This document shows, in pieces, positions 4,790-6,466 of a DNA stretch of 6,466 nt (the first letter of the stretch is position 1; every line of letters begins with the position of its first letter). The stretch comes from Anaerolineae bacterium (GTDB lineage: Bacteria > Chloroflexota > Anaerolineae > JAFGEY01). Where the stretch lies: assembly GCA_016929205.1 (NCBI GenBank), contig JAFGJF010000657.1:1-6466 (forward strand), written 5' to 3'. The position numbers were made by a program, and so were the translations under genes. The notes under the pieces are model-generated. The model did no database searches. It saw only the letters and a program-made list of their open reading frames with translations, and was not told the origin of the DNA.

Positions 4790-6466
4790 TCAAAACAAAC
4801 TCAGGCCGGGCAGTATAAAAAGCACAAATCCAATCGATGCCAGCAGGACCAGGACCGCAAAACCAAGCGTCACCACGGTCTTGAACGTCTCTCCCCTTTT
4901 GCGCTGAGGACGGGCCACGATCTGCACCCGTTTTGACGGAGCCCCCTTGACACGCACGACCAGTTCCACAGTACTTTCCTTGTTGCGGGCAGGCAGCTTT
5001 TCCGGTTGTCCGACCATCAACTGGACTACCTTTTTCTGTCCGGGCAGGCAGACCAAGTGCTCCGAACTCAAAGCCAGCCATTCCGGCTTGCCTTCGATCC
5101 AGCATTCGGCACGTACCTGCCCACGGTTCACAACGTTGAACACACTCAATTTCGCAGAAGGCTCGTTACCAGATGGAATCACCAGCTCGACTTGTGCCGG
5201 GGTAACATCCACAACAGCAGGCGGCACCTTGACCTCGATCGGGATCACCGCTGACTGCGCACCTGAAGCCTGGACCTGGACCTTGGCCTGGTAGGCTTGC
5301 CCCGGCGTCAAGTCCTGCGTATGGATGACGACGGGCAGCGTTTGGGTCTGCCCTGGCGCACAAGCCACTTTTCCCTTAACCTCTACCCACTCGGCCGAGC
5401 TCTTGACCGTACCATACAGATAGCCACCGCCTGAATTCTGGATCTGGATCTGTTGCGATCCATCTTGTTCAGTCACACGGTCGTATCTCAACCGCCCAGT
5501 CATCACCTCGAGCTGTGGCGCTGGCATCGCCTTGGCATCGAGCGAACGAATCAGATACTCGAGCCCGGCATTGGGGTCGTCCGCATAACGAGTGACCGCC
5601 TCCTGAGCAGCGCGCGCTGCCGCCGAATCGTAAAGTACGTCGCTCAACCAACGGGTGAGACTGCCGTCGTACAGGATGGCGCTGGCATAGTCCCAATGCT
5701 TGATGCAAAGTTGGATCATGTCTTCACGCAAAGTCGCTTTGTCACCATCGGGAAACGTTAGGGGCGGCAGTGACTGCACATTGCCATTTGAAAGCGCCTG
5801 CAATCGTCCGCTAAATTCACTGGCAGAAAGACGATCCTCGACCTTGTCTTGCAGAGCCTGCGAAAGCACCTGGCGCAAATCCAGAGGAATGGTTTCCATC
5901 TTGGGAAACTGGAAAGGATGATGGCGCGGATCGTCATCAGTCAACATGTGATAAGCCGTTGCCGCCAGCGCATAGACATCGGAGCGCGGTTCGGCTTTCC
6001 CATCATACAGTTCTTGAGCAGCAAAGCCCACGGTGCCATACACACTCGATTTTTGCAGGCCTGGTTGACCTGCAGATTGCTGCGAATACCGCGTTTTGGC
6101 TGTACCAAAATCGACCAGCACCGCACGCCCGGTGTTTTCATCAATAATGATATTGGCAGGCTTGATGTCATTGTGAATGACCGGGGGCTGGTGCTGCTCC
6201 AGGTAGACCAACACCTCACAGATCTGGATCGCGTAGCGGATGACATCCTGGACCTTGTAAGGCCGGCCCTTGACCATTTGACCGTCTTTGTCGCGCGTCA
6301 AGCCCTCCGCCAGGTCCGGCCCTTCAATGTACTCCATCACCAGGTAATTGCGCCCCTCCTCTATAAAGTAGGCGTAAATATCGGGGATGCCCTGGTGTTT
6401 GAGTGTCGCCAAGATCCGCGCCTCGATCTCGAAACGCTGCACCGCTTTCAGCCGCTCCTCGGGATC
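4790..6466 (-). CDS. Membrane-anchored Ser/Thr protein kinase with two Ig-like repeats (partial, N-lobe outside window)
   Basis: The frame is open to the window edge, giving 558 residues plus TGA; the glycine-rich loop and catalytic lysine lie beyond base 6466, so the GTG near 6442 is not the true start. Numbering the visible residues from 1: alpha-C Glu15 in RFEIEARILATLKH; catalytic loop VIHNDIKPANI with Asp100, Lys102 and Asn105, where Asn replaces the Arg of HRD; DFG at 119-121; GTVGFAAQE (144-152) in the APE position; and EPRSDVYALAATAYHMLT (159-176). A helical region of about 240-312 (with YDGSLTRWL) leads to two tandem beta-rich repeats (about 318-414 and 417-518). Each has EW (359-360, 462-463), then Cys (369, 473) and PGQ (371-373, 475-477). 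After a basic stretch RPQRKRGETFK comes a single C-terminal helix (about 529-551). It should phosphorylate Ser/Thr on cytoplasmic proteins; the substrate is unknown. It converges on the DUF2079 gene, so it is transcribed separately. Confidence 0.92.
   Translation of the reverse strand, partial: DPEERLKAVQRFEIEARILATLKHQGIPDIYAYFIEEGRNYLVMEYIEGPDLAEGLTRDKDGQMVKGRPYKVQDVIRYAIQICEVLVYLEQHQPPVIHNDIKPANIIIDENTGRAVLVDFGTAKTRYSQQSAGQPGLQKSSVYGTVGFAAQELYDGKAEPRSDVYALAATAYHMLTDDDPRHHPFQFPKMETIPLDLRQVLSQALQDKVEDRLSASEFSGRLQALSNGNVQSLPPLTFPDGDKATLREDMIQLCIKHWDYASAILYDGSLTRWLSDVLYDSAAARAAQEAVTRYADDPNAGLEYLIRSLDAKAMPAPQLEVMTGRLRYDRVTEQDGSQQIQIQNSGGGYLYGTVKSSAEWVEVKGKVACAPGQTQTLPVVIHTQDLTPGQAYQAKVQVQASGAQSAVIPIEVKVPPAVVDVTPAQVELVIPSGNEPSAKLSVFNVVNRGQVRAECWIEGKPEWLALSSEHLVCLPGQKKVVQLMVGQPEKLPARNKESTVELVVRVKGAPSKRVQIVARPQRKRGETFKTVVTLGFAVLVLLASIGFVLFILPGLSLF

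Noticed and set aside
4691..4936. Small + strand frame starting in the convergent gap and running into the kinase gene
   Set aside because: No Shine-Dalgarno sequence, unstructured composition, and two thirds of it is antisense to the kinase C-terminus.
6443..6466. Kinase gene starting at the GTG near 6442 as a naturally N-lobe-less kinase
   Set aside because: The frame continues open to the window edge with kinase-like sequence (DPEERLKAVQRFEIEA), so the missing N-lobe is an edge effect.

Overview
The window reads as bacterial chromosome of moderately high G+C, with tightly packed genes and no rRNA, tRNA, CRISPR array, insertion sequence or phage gene visible. The combination of a KMSKR-type glutamyl-tRNA synthetase with a loop insert, a large DUF2079-type membrane protein carrying an Ig-like tail, and a Ser/Thr kinase followed by a helical region, Ig-like repeats and a C-terminal anchor is reminiscent of Chloroflexota (Anaerolineae and relatives). 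That is an inference from protein style, not a database result.

Layout: 1-102 is the 3' end of an unidentified + strand gene. A 95-bp gap holds a plausible sigma70-type promoter and a strong Shine-Dalgarno sequence for gltX (198-1682, + strand). gltX overlaps by 4 bp (ATGA) a small three-helix membrane protein with a nine-aspartate tract (1679-2173). After a 63-bp leader comes a long polytopic DUF2079-family protein with a C-terminal Ig-like domain (best start TTG at 2237, ending 4675). These three genes look like one transcription unit. A 114-bp convergent gap (4676-4789) contains nested perfect inverted repeats. From 4790 to the window edge, on the - strand, is a Ser/Thr protein kinase that lacks its N-lobe only because the window ends; its C-terminus has two Ig-like repeats and one terminal transmembrane helix.

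Functionally, gltX is housekeeping (Glu-tRNA formation), and the two membrane proteins behind it appear to be co-transcribed passengers with no obvious biochemical link to it. The kinase is a separate, convergently transcribed signalling gene.

The observations most worth a second look are: (a) a possible H-type pseudoknot in the leader at 2186-2231 that would bury the Shine-Dalgarno sequence of the DUF2079 gene; (b) an 11-bp perfect hairpin inside that gene's coding sequence; (c) the nested inverted repeats between the convergent genes; (d) the reversed architecture of the kinase, whose Ig-like repeats should lie in the cytoplasm, together with its HND catalytic loop; (e) marked over-representation of the octamer TCTGGATC. 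I did not find convincing evidence for a wholly new multi-gene system in this window.
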